The notes under the pieces are model-generated. The model did not search any database and was not told the DNA's origin. It worked only from the letters and a program-made list of their open reading frames with translations. Shown piece after piece: positions 29,023 through 38,892 of a stretch of DNA of 64,000 bases. The DNA is from an uncultured Kangiella sp. (lineage in GTDB: Bacteria > Pseudomonadota > Gammaproteobacteria > Enterobacterales > Kangiellaceae), in NCBI GenBank assembly GCA_947503345.1, contig CANNCW010000005.1, positions 1 to 64,000 of the forward strand. Direction: 5' to 3'. A program made the position numbers and the translations under genes. Every line of letters begins with the position of its first letter. Position 1 is the first letter of the stretch.

Positions 29023-29056
29023 AAAAAAAGCCTGAGAAAATTCTCAGGCTTTTTTT
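29023..29056. terminator. Bidirectional terminator between ptrB and the Sel1 gene
   Basis: A 16-bp inverted repeat (29023-29038 and 29041-29056) with core GCCTGAGAA / TTCTCAGGC and A- and T-runs on each side. It follows ptrB by 11 bases and overlaps the stop codon of the convergent Sel1-repeat gene. Confidence 0.92.
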
Positions 29057-30314
29057 ATAGTCCACTTAGTTCATCAATAGCTTCTTGATAATCATTATCA
29101 GCTGCTTTTTGTAACCACTCTTTATACATAACAGGGTTTCTTTTAGTACCAACACCTTTTTTATAGTATTGAGCTAAAAGGTATTCAGCTTTGCTATAAC
29201 CTTGTTCTGCTGATTTGCTCATCCATTCAAAAGCTTTAACTTTACTTCTCTTTACATGCTCTCCTAATAAATACATATCAGCAATATTTAGCTGTGAAGA
29301 TGCATGTCCTTTATCTGCAGCCAATTTCCAATATTTAAAAGCTAATGCAAAATTTTCTTCTATTCCTTCACCATAATAATAATTCGAAGCTAAATTGGAC
29401 ATCGCATACATATCATCAGCTTCAACCCCTTTTTTGAAATACTCATTAGCCTTTTCGTAATCTTGGCACTCCCCATGTTCAGCATCATAAACCAGCCCCA
29501 AGTCGTTTATAGAGCTTGTATTACCAAGGGCTATTGCCTTTTCATAAACCTCAATGGCTTTACGACAGTTTTTTTCAACCCCTTTTCCTTCTAAATACCT
29601 CCAGCCAATATTGTCTAATGCCGTAGCATTATCTTGATCAGCTGCTAATTTTTGAAACTTAAAAGCTAACTCTTCACTTTGAATAACACCTCGTCCTTCG
29701 GCGTACGCAGAACCTAAATTGTTTTGGGCTGATCGATTACCTTGATTTGCAGAGCGTAAATACCAATTAGCAGCTTTAAACTGGTCTTTTTCCGCACAAG
29801 TTCCATTGTTGTAACATAAGGCTAATTCATATTGAGAGTCTTGATCTCCTGCCATAGCTGACTTGTGATACCATTCAAATGCTTTCTTTTGATCAACCTC
29901 TCCCAATGTGCCCGCTTGATAATGCCACCCCACAAAGTATTGAGCTGCGGCATCATCTTTTTCCGCCGCTTTCATAAACCATTCAAAGGCTTTTTTGCCA
30001 TCTTGTTGAATCGAATAACCATTTTCATAAAAAATGCCCATTTTATATTCTGCTTTAAGGTATCCTAAATTAGCCGCTTTTGAATACCATTTGAAAGCTT
30101 CATCAAAATTTTCTTCGACACCTTTACCATTTTCGTACAACCAACCAAGCATAAACTGCGACTCTTCATCACCAGCTTCCGCAATTGGTTTAGCCATTTT
30201 TATAGCTTCCTTATATTTTTCTTGTTCAAACAACTTATAAACATCATCATAACTATTTTCAGCTAATAAATTTATATTCATCAACAACAATATAATCCCT
30301 AAACACTTTTTCAT
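29055..30314 (-). CDS. Exported Sel1-repeat protein
   Basis: A 419-residue protein with a signal peptide (LGIILLLMNINLLAE) and about ten Sel1-like (TPR-related) repeats of 36 residues each. The repeats follow the pattern A..G...(A/S)Q..LG..Y..G.G......A..W...AA, for example SQFMLGWLYENGKGV and SAQNNLGSAYAEGRGV. Such arrays form solenoids that hold partner proteins. No catalytic domain is attached. The start lies 4 bases after ruvA, where ruvB is found in many relatives, so it is probably cotranscribed with ruvC-ruvA although nothing suggests a role in recombination. Function unknown. Confidence 0.85.
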   Translation of the reverse strand: MKKCLGIILLLMNINLLAENSYDDVYKLFEQEKYKEAIKMAKPIAEAGDEESQFMLGWLYENGKGVEENFDEAFKWYSKAANLGYLKAEYKMGIFYENGYSIQQDGKKAFEWFMKAAEKDDAAAQYFVGWHYQAGTLGEVDQKKAFEWYHKSAMAGDQDSQYELALCYNNGTCAEKDQFKAANWYLRSANQGNRSAQNNLGSAYAEGRGVIQSEELAFKFQKLAADQDNATALDNIGWRYLEGKGVEKNCRKAIEVYEKAIALGNTSSINDLGLVYDAEHGECQDYEKANEYFKKGVEADDMYAMSNLASNYYYGEGIEENFALAFKYWKLAADKGHASSQLNIADMYLLGEHVKRSKVKAFEWMSKSAEQGYSKAEYLLAQYYKKGVGTKRNPVMYKEWLQKAADNDYQEAIDELSGL

Positions 30315-30318
30315 TTTT

Positions 30319-30936
30319 TTATCCTGCTAATTGTCTCAACGCCATTCTAATAATTTCTTCAGATTTTAAACCGTCGGTTGCCACTTGTGATATGGCTTTG
30401 CTGGCTATTTGTGGTTTATACCCAAGAGCTACTAAAGCGCTGATCGCTTCTTGGGTTTGATCATTTGAACGACCTCCTACAGCCTGAGCTGGTCTTTCTG
30501 TTTTCTCAACCAATTCTGCCGATACCGACCAATCTTTAAGCTTATCCGTCATTTCTACCAATAATCTTTCTGCAGTTTTCTTACCCACTCCTGGCAGTTT
30601 AACTAATCGGTCTACATTATGATCATGTACCGTTAAAACAAATTCGTCCGCTTCCATACCCGAAAGGATTGCTAAAGCTAGCTTTGGGCCAACACCATTA
30701 ACTTTGATTAACTCTCTAAATAGCGAGCGGTCTTTAGTTGAAATAAAGCCGTACAACGCATGTAGATTTTCTGAAATCGACATATGAGTCGAGAGAATCG
30801 TCTCAGCGCCCTCTTCTGGTAGTTGATAGAAGGTAGTCATGGGTACTTGAATTTCGTAACCAACTCCCGCTGACGTTTCAACGATTACAAAGGGTGGCGT
30901 TTTTTCGATTAATGTTCCGCGTATTCTTCCGATCAA
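30319..30936 (-). CDS. ruvA: Holliday junction ATP-dependent branch migration protein RuvA
   Basis: Tetrameric protein that holds the four-way DNA junction for the RuvB motor. The 205-residue protein has the N-terminal OB fold ([20 protein letters not shown]). Two helix-hairpin-helix motifs follow ([16 protein letters not shown] and [16 protein letters not shown]), then the C-terminal RuvB-binding domain ([13 protein letters not shown]). It overlaps ruvC by 4 bases. ruvB, usually next, is not in the window. Confidence 0.96.
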   Translation of the reverse strand: MIGRIRGTLIEKTPPFVIVETSAGVGYEIQVPMTTFYQLPEEGAETILSTHMSISENLHALYGFISTKDRSLFRELIKVNGVGPKLALAILSGMEADEFVLTVHDHNVDRLVKLPGVGKKTAERLLVEMTDKLKDWSVSAELVEKTERPAQAVGGRSNDQTQEAISALVALGYKPQIASKAISQVATDGLKSEEIIRMALRQLAG

Positions 30937-31475
30937 CGTAAGCGTCCTCTTGCGATTGTTTTGGCGGCGCCTTTAGCACCAGTAAGTTTATCTAAGCCAC
31001 TGGCAGTATTGGCATGACACAAGGCAACAGCCAAAGCATCAGCCGCATCAGCTTGTGGACTCGATGGTAATTTTAGAATCATTTTGACCATATGCTGAAC
31101 TTGAGTTTTATCTGCGGCACCAGTTCCCACCACAGATTGCTTTACTTTTCGAGCAGGATATTCAGCAACCGATAAAGCATAATGACTAGCGGCAACAATG
31201 GCTGCGCCACGTGCTTGGCCAAGCTTTAACGCCGAATCCGCATTTTTTGACAAGAATACTGACTCAATGGCAAATTCGTCAGGTTTAAACTCAAGAATTA
31301 ACTCACAAACCGAGTCAAAGATTTGTTTCAACTTTTGATCCAATGGCCCATCCTTAATTCGAATACAACCACTGGTAATGTATTTAGGCTTATTATGAGG
31401 AATACCATCGCCGACTTGGATTATACCAAATCCAGTAATTCGGGAGCCGGGATCAATTCCTAGAATTAGTGCCAT
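30933..31475 (-). CDS. ruvC: Crossover junction endodeoxyribonuclease RuvC
   Basis: Resolves Holliday junctions. 180 residues of the RNase H fold with the catalytic acidic residues in view: Asp7 in [12 protein letters not shown], Glu in [18 protein letters not shown], and the C-terminal pair in [14 protein letters not shown]. It overlaps ruvA (ATGA type) and follows yebC after 101 bases, the standard yebC-ruvC-ruvA order. Confidence 0.96.
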   Translation of the reverse strand: MALILGIDPGSRITGFGIIQVGDGIPHNKPKYITSGCIRIKDGPLDQKLKQIFDSVCELILEFKPDEFAIESVFLSKNADSALKLGQARGAAIVAASHYALSVAEYPARKVKQSVVGTGAADKTQVQHMVKMILKLPSSPQADAADALAVALCHANTASGLDKLTGAKGAAKTIARGRLR

Positions 31476-31534
31476 TGAAAGTTTAGTTTGAAATTTATGA
31501 TTATAAGTATGTTTCTATCTGTTTAAATTGTAAA

Positions 31535-31568
31535 GCCATGACACTATCAATTTATAATGTCATGGCTA
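31535..31568 (-). terminator. Hairpin after yebC (possible terminator or attenuator)
   Basis: Perfect 10-bp inverted repeat AGCCATGACA / TGTCATGGCT (31535-31544 and 31559-31568) with a 14-base loop, 8 bases after the yebC stop. On the minus strand the tail reads TTTACAATTT, a poor T-run, so read-through into ruvC is likely. Confidence 0.45.
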
Positions 31569-31576
31569 ATTCCCAT

Positions 31577-32320
31577 TTAGAGAAGTTCGTATGAACCTTC
31601 AGGAATATTCGCATTGGTGTAAACATTCTGCACGTCATCAAGCTCTTCTAGAAGGTCAATCAAGCGCAAAACCTTGGCGCCATCCTTTTCATCTAAGTCA
31701 GCTTGTGTTGATGGCAACATGGCAACTTCCGCGTTTTCTGCCTTATAACCAGCCACTTCTAAAGCATCTTTAATGGTCATAAAGTCTTCCCAAGGCGCTA
31801 GTACTTCGAAAGAACCATCTTCATGAGTAATGATATCATCAGCACCAGCTTCCAGCGCCGCATCCATCAAACCTTCTTCATCTGTTTCAGCCGAATAGAT
31901 ATATTGCCCTTTGCGATCAAACAGATAAGCTACAGAGCCAGAAGTTCCTAGATTGCCACCGCTTTTAGTAAAGGCAAAACGAACTTCGCCTACCGTACGG
32001 TTTTTGTTATCAGTCATACTTTCGACCAATACCGCAACACCACCAGGCCCATAACCTTCATAGGTTAACTCATCGTAGTTATCGCCTTCGGTATTACCTG
32101 CACCACGCGCCACTGCTTTTTCAATGGTATCGCGCTTCATGTTAGCACCAAGTGCTTTATCAATCGCAGCGCGTAAACGCGGATTATCATCAGGTTCAGG
32201 ACCGCCAGCTTTCGCAGCAACCACTAGCTCACGAATAATTTTGGTAAAGATTTTTCCACGTTTTGCGTCTTGGGCAGCTTTTCTATGCTTAATATTAGCC
32301 CATTTACTGTGACCAGCCAT
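31577..32320 (-). CDS. yebC: YebC/PmpR family DNA-binding transcriptional regulator
   Basis: A 247-residue member of the TACO1/YebC family with the family start [20 protein letters not shown], followed by [22 protein letters not shown] and [12 protein letters not shown]. Members are described as transcriptional regulators and more recently as helpers of translation at proline stretches. The open frame extends 19 codons further upstream, but the ATG at 32320 follows AGGAGA and begins the universally conserved N terminus. It leads ruvC-ruvA. Confidence 0.95.
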   Translation of the reverse strand: MAGHSKWANIKHRKAAQDAKRGKIFTKIIRELVVAAKAGGPEPDDNPRLRAAIDKALGANMKRDTIEKAVARGAGNTEGDNYDELTYEGYGPGGVAVLVESMTDNKNRTVGEVRFAFTKSGGNLGTSGSVAYLFDRKGQYIYSAETDEEGLMDAALEAGADDIITHEDGSFEVLAPWEDFMTIKDALEVAGYKAENAEVAMLPSTQADLDEKDGAKVLRLIDLLEELDDVQNVYTNANIPEGSYELL

Positions 32321-32426
32321 TTTAATTCTCCTATCGAATTTAGCCATCGCAAAAGATTCTAAAGACAGAATATACAATTACGTGCTATGCCAAAAGCATA
32401 GCAATGGCTATAAATTATTTATCGAG

Positions 32427-32444
32427 AAAAACCTTTAAGGTTTT
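32427..32444 (-). terminator. Probable terminator of aspS
   Basis: AAAACCT / AGGTTTT (32428-32434 and 32438-32444) with a 3-base loop. On the minus strand it ends in a short T-run, about 70 bases after the aspS stop. The stem is short and AT-rich, so confidence is moderate. Confidence 0.45.
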
Positions 32445-32514
32445 CCTCAATCAACTATGCGCCTTAAACTTAATTAAGACTGAGACTCTCAACTACAGAG
32501 GCTCTCAACCATAG

Positions 32515-34311
32515 TTATTCGTTAGGTTTTTCTCTTGGCCTCTTTTTCTCGCTGTCCTTTTTGGTTACTTCAATTCCCAACTCTTCCAATTGAGCAGATT
32601 CAATTTTGCTTGGCGCTTGGGTAAGCGGACACGAAGCAGTGGTAGTTTTCGGGAATGCAATCACATCTCGAATCGAGTCCGAACCTACCATTAGCATCAC
32701 TAGACGATCTAAACCAAAGGCTAAACCACCGTGTGGCGGACAACCAAATTTAAGTGCATCTAATAAGAAACCAAATTTTTCTTGCTGTTCATTTTCGTCG
32801 ATACCAAGAATATCAAATACTGCTTCTTGCATATCCTGTTGATGAATACGCACCGAACCACCGCCAACTTCTGAGCCGTTTAAGACCATGTCGTAGGCTT
32901 TAGACAAAGTTTCTGTTGGATTGGCACGAACTGCATCAACGTCTAATTCTTTTGGAGCTGTAAACGGATGGTGCAAAGCATGAACATGGCCATCAATTTC
33001 TTCAAACATTGGGAAATCAACAACCCATAACGGCTTCCACTCATTTGTAATCAAGTCTAAATCTGCCGCAGTTTTTAAACGTAAGGCTCCCATAGCATCC
33101 GCTACTACGCGCTTAGTATCAGAACCAAAGAAAATAATATCACCAGCTACTGCGCCAACTTTTTCAACAATAGTTGCAGCAGTGTCATCACCAATAAACT
33201 TAATAATTGGACTTTGTAAGCCTTCATCATTAACTTTTATCCAGGCCAAACCTTTAGCGCCATAAACGCCAACGTATTTGGTGTATTCATCAATTTGTTT
33301 ACGGCTAAACTGGGCACCACCTGGCACACGTAACGCAGCAACACGTGAATTTTCATCATTCGCAGGACCTGCAAATACTTTAAACTCGACGTCTTTTAGC
33401 TCACTATCAACTGTGACTAATTCTATGTCCATGCGTAGGTCTGGTTTATCCGAACCATAACGCTCCATCGCTTCGGCATAACTCATACGCGGAAACTCTG
33501 GCAGTTCAATACCTTTTAATTCACTAAACAAATGACGGATCATACCTTCCATCAAGTTCATAATTTCTTCTTGATCAAGGAATGAAGTTTCAATATCCAG
33601 CTGAGTAAATTCTGGCTGACGATCCGCACGCAAATCTTCATCACGGAAACATTTCACGATTTGATAATAGCGATCAAAACCCGCCATCATCAACAATTGC
33701 TTAAATAATTGAGGGGACTGAGGCAAAGCGTAGAATGAACCTTTATTCACACGACTTGGAACCAAATAGTCACGCGCACCCTCTGGTGTCGCCTTAGTTA
33801 AGATCGGCGTTTCCACATCCACAAAACCGTGCTCATCCATATAACGACGCATTGCGCTAGTTACTTGATGACGGAACAATAATTTTTGCTGCATCTCAGG
33901 ACGACGCAAATCCAAATAGCGATATTTTAAACGCATCTCTTCTGATGCTTCTAAATTCTCATCAATAGGGATCGCAGGTGGCTGAGCTTTATTTAAAATA
34001 GTAATTTCTTGGGCCAAGACTTCAATATCGCCAGAAGCCATGTTTTTATTAACCATATCCTCAGGACGTGCGCGCACCGAGCCTTTGATTTGAATCACAA
34101 ATTCATTGCGTAATTGTTCCGCAGTTTCAAACAATTCCTTAAAATCAGGATCAACCACTACTTGTAAGACACCCGTACGATCACGTAACTGCAAGAAGAT
34201 TAAACCTCCTAAATCACGACGACGGTGCACCCAACCAGATAATGTAACCGATTGATTTTCATTGTTTTTTGATAATTCACCACAATAGTGGCTACGCATT
34301 TTTGTGCTCAT
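32515..34311 (-). CDS. aspS: Aspartate--tRNA ligase
   Basis: Class IIb aminoacyl-tRNA synthetase of 598 residues. An N-terminal OB anticodon-binding domain ([20 protein letters not shown]) precedes the catalytic domain with motif 1 ([19 protein letters not shown]) and motif 2 ([18 protein letters not shown]). The bacterial GAD insertion (about 290-420) and motif 3 ([13 protein letters not shown]) follow. The protein ends with a basic tail [10 protein letters not shown] that is slightly longer than in E. coli. Its start follows a 171-base gap from the divergent amidohydrolase gene. The usual aspS-yebC-ruvC-ruvA order is kept. Confidence 0.97.
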   Translation of the reverse strand: MSTKMRSHYCGELSKNNENQSVTLSGWVHRRRDLGGLIFLQLRDRTGVLQVVVDPDFKELFETAEQLRNEFVIQIKGSVRARPEDMVNKNMASGDIEVLAQEITILNKAQPPAIPIDENLEASEEMRLKYRYLDLRRPEMQQKLLFRHQVTSAMRRYMDEHGFVDVETPILTKATPEGARDYLVPSRVNKGSFYALPQSPQLFKQLLMMAGFDRYYQIVKCFRDEDLRADRQPEFTQLDIETSFLDQEEIMNLMEGMIRHLFSELKGIELPEFPRMSYAEAMERYGSDKPDLRMDIELVTVDSELKDVEFKVFAGPANDENSRVAALRVPGGAQFSRKQIDEYTKYVGVYGAKGLAWIKVNDEGLQSPIIKFIGDDTAATIVEKVGAVAGDIIFFGSDTKRVVADAMGALRLKTAADLDLITNEWKPLWVVDFPMFEEIDGHVHALHHPFTAPKELDVDAVRANPTETLSKAYDMVLNGSEVGGGSVRIHQQDMQEAVFDILGIDENEQQEKFGFLLDALKFGCPPHGGLAFGLDRLVMLMVGSDSIRDVIAFPKTTTASCPLTQAPSKIESAQLEELGIEVTKKDSEKKRPREKPNE

Positions 34312-34401
34312 GGAATATTATGTCCGAAACTGATAACAATATTTAAAGGCAATGGCCTAGAAAAACGCCATATGGTACGCCACAGCGCTATTGGTGGCAA
34401 G

Positions 34402-34429
34402 TTGATTAAGCTCGAATTACCGCTATTTT
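34402..34429 (+). promoter_or_regulatory. Possible promoter of the amidohydrolase gene
   Basis: TTGATT (34402-34407), 16-base spacer, TATTTT (34424-34429), about 70 bases upstream of the amidohydrolase start in the region divergent from aspS. A reasonable but not strong sigma-70 match. Confidence 0.4.
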
Positions 34430-34500
34430 AAAGGCTGAGCTTCAAATTAATCAGTGGCTGTACTAAAGTAGTCTCATCTAAATTGAAACCAATTAAAATT

Positions 34501-36150
34501 ATGAAAAAAATTACCTTTGTATTGCTATTCACTTTTAGCCTTTCAATCAATGCTTTACCAACCTTAATCCATAACGTTAAAGGTTACAGTGTGAATAATG
34601 CTGAATTGGTGAGATTCGATGCCATTTTATTTGAAGATGACAAAATTTTAGGCATTGGTACAAAGAAAGATATGCAAGAGCTGGCGAGTTTTAGCATCAG
34701 TATCGATGGTAAGGGAAACACTTTATTGCCTGGTTTAATCGATTCTCATGGTCATTTAGTGGGTTTAGGCACCAATTTGCAACAAATCGACTTACGAAAT
34801 ATTGAAAGTTTAGATTTAACCTTAGATAAAATTGCCGATTACGCCAAAGATTTTGATAAACAAAATACTGATGATAAGTGGTTAACTGGCCGAGGTTGGA
34901 ATCAAGTTTTATGGAAAGGCAAAGCTTTTCCAACGCGACAAGATTTAGATTTAATCAGTAAAGATCGTCCGATATGGTTACGACGCATTGATGGTCATGC
35001 TGGTTGGGCAAATACTAGAGCATTGGAACTTGCTGGAATTGATAACAAAACTGCAGATCCGAAAGGAGGAAAAATCATTAAGGATGTTGATGGCGAACCT
35101 ACTGGAATTTTAGTGGATACCGCTATGGAAATACTAGAATCGAAAATTCCGGAAGCCACTAGCGATGACATTGAAAATGCATTGGATATGGCTTTTGAAC
35201 ATTTAATCCAGCTTGGCATTACATCGGTTCATGATGCTGGCATTGACTTTGACACCTATCGTTCCATGTTGAAGATGTCCAGTAAAGGTGAAATCCCTAT
35301 TAGAGTTTACGCCATGTTAGCTGCCAGCGACCAACACTTAGAATCCATGTTAAAGCTGGGAAAGACCCAAGAAGATTTCTTAAAAGTACAATCCGTAAAG
35401 CTCTATACCGATGGCGCGTTGGGTTCACGCGGGGCAGCTTTAATCGAACCTTATTCTGATGATGGAGATAATAAAGGTTTATTATTCCATTCTGATAAAG
35501 TTCTTAAAAGTAAGTTTAATTTAGTAAACCAATACGATTTTCAAATCAACGTCCATGCCATTGGCGATAAAGGCAATCAACAAGTGCTAGATACCTTTGC
35601 AAACATGAATAAAAAAGAGTCTATAAAGAATGCACGCCATAGAATCGAACACGCGCAAGTAGTAGCTTTAGAAGATATTCCACGCTTTTCCAAGCTTGGA
35701 ATAATCGCATCCATGCAACCTACTCACGCCACTTCAGATATGAACATGGCGGAAGATCGAGTTGGTGCCGAGCGTATAAAAGGGGCTTATGCATGGCGTA
35801 CTATGCTTGAGAACGATGTACTCATTGCTTCAGGTTCAGACTTTCCTGTGGAATTGGCAAACCCGTTCCATGGCTTATTTTCCGCGGTAAAACGCCAAAA
35901 CCATGATAACGAGCCTGAAGATGGTTGGTATTCCAATGAAGCATTGGATATGACCGAAGCCCTAGCTAGTTTTACTATTAATGGTGCTTACGCCTCTTTC
36001 TGGGAAAATGAAATTGGTTCGCTTGAAAAAGGCAAAAAAGCAGACTTTATCCTCATTGATAAGGATATTTTTAATAAAGAAGCCACTAAAATTTGGGACA
36101 GCCAAGTGTTAGAAACTTGGATTAATGGCATTCAAATTTATAAAAGATAA
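34501..36150 (+). CDS. Exported metal-dependent amidohydrolase (YtcJ-like, Amidohydro_3)
   Basis: A 549-residue member of the amidohydrolase superfamily. A signal peptide (KKITFVLLFTFSLSINA) is followed by a small beta domain and a metal-dependent TIM barrel. Metal-ligand blocks are LIDSHGHL near residue 80, SVKLYTDGALGSRGA, NVHAIGDKGNQ, RIEHAQV and the late ASGSDFPVE. The C terminus shows GSLEKGKKADFILID. The substrate is not predictable; relatives hydrolyse N-acyl amino acids, amides or cyclic ureides. The frame opens at TTG 34483, but the ATG at 34501 gives a clean signal peptide. It stands alone between aspS and a small lipoprotein gene. A periplasmic location is inferred. Confidence 0.85.
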   Translation: MKKITFVLLFTFSLSINALPTLIHNVKGYSVNNAELVRFDAILFEDDKILGIGTKKDMQELASFSISIDGKGNTLLPGLIDSHGHLVGLGTNLQQIDLRNIESLDLTLDKIADYAKDFDKQNTDDKWLTGRGWNQVLWKGKAFPTRQDLDLISKDRPIWLRRIDGHAGWANTRALELAGIDNKTADPKGGKIIKDVDGEPTGILVDTAMEILESKIPEATSDDIENALDMAFEHLIQLGITSVHDAGIDFDTYRSMLKMSSKGEIPIRVYAMLAASDQHLESMLKLGKTQEDFLKVQSVKLYTDGALGSRGAALIEPYSDDGDNKGLLFHSDKVLKSKFNLVNQYDFQINVHAIGDKGNQQVLDTFANMNKKESIKNARHRIEHAQVVALEDIPRFSKLGIIASMQPTHATSDMNMAEDRVGAERIKGAYAWRTMLENDVLIASGSDFPVELANPFHGLFSAVKRQNHDNEPEDGWYSNEALDMTEALASFTINGAYASFWENEIGSLEKGKKADFILIDKDIFNKEATKIWDSQVLETWINGIQIYKR

Positions 36151-36154
36151 AACC

Positions 36155-36180
36155 AAATCAGAAGCTATTACTTCTGATTT
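36155..36180. terminator. Hairpin between the convergent amidohydrolase and lipoprotein genes
   Basis: Perfect 10-bp inverted repeat AAATCAGAAG / CTTCTGATTT with a 6-base loop. The stop codon of the lipoprotein gene lies in the loop. T-runs are only three bases, so it is a weak bidirectional terminator candidate. Confidence 0.45.
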
Positions 36181-36404
36181 GCTATGTACTCACTTTTTTT
36201 CATTCGTTTTATGGGTGGGTTAACCCAAACAGCTTTAACATTTCCGGAAGAAGCTACCATGGCTCTTTCTACCGCATTTACCTTTTTGTAGTCAATAACA
36301 TAAATATATTCGTCGTTGCTTTTACTAGCGTAACGCTCAGAAGTACTACAAGAGAATAGGAAAAAAGAACAACTTGCTAGTAACAATAGTTTGCTTTTCA
36401 ACAT
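36168..36404 (-). CDS. Small lipoprotein of unknown function
   Basis: A 78-residue lipoprotein with signal peptide and lipobox LFSC (acylated Cys19), then a short polar domain with IYVIDYKKVNAVERAM and VKAVWVNPPIKRM. The frame opens ten codons further upstream, but the ATG at 36404 follows AGGAG by seven bases and gives the proper signal peptide. No family is recognised with certainty. The VDYxKVxxVE...V.WVNPP pattern recurs in small gammaproteobacterial lipoproteins I cannot name. It is convergent with the amidohydrolase and divergent from proS. Confidence 0.75.
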   Translation of the reverse strand: MLKSKLLLLASCSFFLFSCSTSERYASKSNDEYIYVIDYKKVNAVERAMVASSGNVKAVWVNPPIKRMKKSEYIANQK

Positions 36405-36551
36405 AATAAGGCTCCTCAATCGCTTTTTGACCAAAATACCTCCCCCTTAATATAGACTATTTTTTGTACAGCATGCAAGTTGTAGATTAAAGCTTTAGCC
36501 ATCAATCTAACCTTGGTACAATAATTCCAACAAAATCAATCATAGAAAACC

Positions 36552-38267
36552 ATGCGTACTAGCAATTATTTATTATCGACACTTCGAGAAGATCCAAGCG
36601 ATGCAGAATTAATCAGCCACAAGTTAATGCTTCGAGCAGGCATGATCCGAAAAATTGCCTCTGGAATGTACACTTGGTTGCCCACGGGTCTACGTGTTTT
36701 GCGTAAAGTTGAAGCCATTGTGCGAGACGAGATGAATCAATCTGGTGCGGTTGAAGTTTTAATGCCAGGGGTTCAACCGGCTGATTTATGGGAAGAATCG
36801 GGACGTTGGGATCAGTTTGGTCCTGAGCTTTTGCGTTTTACCGATCGCCATAATCGTGATTTTTGTTTGGGTCCCACTCATGAGGAAATTATTACTACTT
36901 TAGTGCGTGACGAAATCAACAGCTATAAGCAGTTACCAATGAATCTGTATCAGATTCAAACGAAATTCCGTGACGAAGTTCGTCCACGCTTTGGCGTAAT
37001 GCGTGCCCGTGAGTTTTTAATGAAGGATGCTTATTCATTCCACGTAGATCAAGATTCTTTAGAAACTACTTACCAAGTGATGCATCAGGCTTATTGCAAT
37101 GTTTTTGACCGTATCGGCTTAGAATATCGTCCTGTGATTGCTGACTCAGGTTCTATTGGTGGTTCAACATCGCATGAGTTCCACGTATTAGCAGCTTCTG
37201 GTGAAGATGCCATTGCCTTTAGTACTGACAGCGATTATGCGGCTAACGTAGAAAAGGCAGAAAGCTTAGCGCCTTCTCAAGAGCGCCCTGCACCATCAAA
37301 AGAAATGGAAAAAGTTGCCACACCAGATAGTAAAACGATTGATGCAGTTTCTAAATTTTTAAATATCAATGCCACTCAGGCGGTTAAAACATTATTAGTT
37401 AAAGGTGCAACTGAAGAGCAGCCCATTATTTGCTTGGTATTACGAGGCGATCACACCTTAAATGAGCTTAAAGCTGAGAAACATGAATTAATAGCTTCGC
37501 CATTAGAGCTTATTGAAGATACTGAAACGATAAAGCAAGCGACTGGAGCTAATCCAGGCTCCATTGGCCCTGTAGAATTAAAGTTACATACAATAATTGA
37601 TCGCGACGCAGCAGTGCTAGCTGACTTTGTTTGTGGTGCTAATGAAGATGCTTATCACTTTACTGGAGTTAATTGGGAACGTGATGCCAACTTTAACGAA
37701 GTGTTCGACTTACGCGAAGTTGTTAGTGGCGATCTTAGCCCAGATGGCAAAGGCACCTTAGAAATCAAACGTGGCATCGAGGTTGGGCATATTTTCCAAT
37801 TGGGTACTAAGTATTCTGAAAGTATGAATGCCACTGTATTAGATCAAAATGGCAAAGCTATAGCAATGCCAATGGGCTGTTACGGTATTGGTGTATCACG
37901 CATCGTTGCTGCGGCGATTGAACAAAATCACGATGATTACGGTATTGTATGGCCAGAAGCCATTGCACCTTTCCAACTTGCGATTGTGCCTATGAATATG
38001 CATAAATCTGAAGAAGTGCAAAAAGTTGCAGAAGCTTTATATGAAACATTCAAGTCTAAAGGCATTGATGTTTTATTTGACGATCGTAAGGAACGCGCTG
38101 GTGTAATGTTCTCTGATTTAGAATTGATTGGCGTTCCCCACCGAATAGTTATCAGTGATCGTGGATTAAAAGCAGGCACCATCGAATATAAAGCGCGTAC
38201 AGGTGGAGATAAACAAGATATCGCTGCTAATGAAATTACTCGCTTTATTGAAAATATTTTTAAATAG
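36552..38267 (+). CDS. proS: Proline--tRNA ligase (bacterial type with editing domain)
   Basis: Class IIa synthetase of 571 residues, same length class as E. coli ProS. It shows motif 1 ([20 protein letters not shown]), motif 2 ([20 protein letters not shown]) and the YbaK-like editing insertion (about 225-405, including VKTLLVKG and [12 protein letters not shown]). Motif 3 ([14 protein letters not shown]) and the anticodon domain ([19 protein letters not shown]) follow. It begins [15 protein letters not shown], the family N terminus. It stands in front of the transglycosylase gene, 18 bases from the chosen start of the latter, and is probably cotranscribed with it. Confidence 0.97.
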   Translation: MRTSNYLLSTLREDPSDAELISHKLMLRAGMIRKIASGMYTWLPTGLRVLRKVEAIVRDEMNQSGAVEVLMPGVQPADLWEESGRWDQFGPELLRFTDRHNRDFCLGPTHEEIITTLVRDEINSYKQLPMNLYQIQTKFRDEVRPRFGVMRAREFLMKDAYSFHVDQDSLETTYQVMHQAYCNVFDRIGLEYRPVIADSGSIGGSTSHEFHVLAASGEDAIAFSTDSDYAANVEKAESLAPSQERPAPSKEMEKVATPDSKTIDAVSKFLNINATQAVKTLLVKGATEEQPIICLVLRGDHTLNELKAEKHELIASPLELIEDTETIKQATGANPGSIGPVELKLHTIIDRDAAVLADFVCGANEDAYHFTGVNWERDANFNEVFDLREVVSGDLSPDGKGTLEIKRGIEVGHIFQLGTKYSESMNATVLDQNGKAIAMPMGCYGIGVSRIVAAAIEQNHDDYGIVWPEAIAPFQLAIVPMNMHKSEEVQKVAEALYETFKSKGIDVLFDDRKERAGVMFSDLELIGVPHRIVISDRGLKAGTIEYKARTGGDKQDIAANEITRFIENIFK

Positions 38268-38285
38268 GAATTGAGGAGTCGCTTC

Positions 38286-38885
38286 TTGTCTTTAAGCTTT
38301 AATAAAGCAACTAGCTATGTAATGAAAAGCTTAATGGTATCTATGCTATTAAGCCTATTTTCCTTTTCTACTTTTGGCCAAGAAGAGCCAAACAAAGCTT
38401 TTAAAGATGAGCTAAAGAATTTACTTAACGAAGACCATCATTTTGTTGATAAGTACGATGCGCAAGTTTGGATGAAAGATATGTCCATTCGATTGAGCAA
38501 AAGAGCTCCTCATATTGCAGAGAAAGAACGCCTTAAAATTTTAAGTCTAGTGCATAAACATGCCAATGCCGCAGGTGTTGATCCTCAAATGGTTCTAGCC
38601 ATTATGGAAGTTGAGTCAAACTTTGATCGCTACGCCTTATCTGTAGCTTATGCTCGCGGTTTAATGCAAATCATGCCCTTTTGGAAAAAAGAAATTGGCA
38701 AGCCAGAAGATGACCTTTTTGATATGGAAACCAATATTAAATATGGCTGCTATATTTATAAGCTTTATTTGAAATATGAAAAAGGAAACACTACTTTGGC
38801 ATTGGGTCGCTATAACGGTTCACGTGGGAAAATGAAATATCCTAGAAAAGTTTACAAAGCATTAAACCGTCGCTGGGCGTTATAA
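38286..38885 (+). CDS. Lytic transglycosylase, SLT domain
   Basis: Exported peptidoglycan-cleaving enzyme of about 199 residues. A signal peptide (SLMVSMLLSLFSFSTFGQ) and a short helical region precede a goose-lysozyme-like domain: catalytic Glu in AIMEVESNFD, then SVAYARGLMQIMP and the late ALGRYNGSRG. The start is uncertain. The TTG at 38286 is chosen because GAGGAG lies seven bases upstream; another TTG at 38271 has its binding site too close, and the ATG at 38322 has none but gives the shortest signal peptide. It would cut glycan strands in the periplasm. It follows proS and converges with tilS. Confidence 0.82.
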   Translation: MSLSFNKATSYVMKSLMVSMLLSLFSFSTFGQEEPNKAFKDELKNLLNEDHHFVDKYDAQVWMKDMSIRLSKRAPHIAEKERLKILSLVHKHANAAGVDPQMVLAIMEVESNFDRYALSVAYARGLMQIMPFWKKEIGKPEDDLFDMETNIKYGCYIYKLYLKYEKGNTTLALGRYNGSRGKMKYPRKVYKALNRRWAL

Positions 38886-38892
38886 ATATCTG

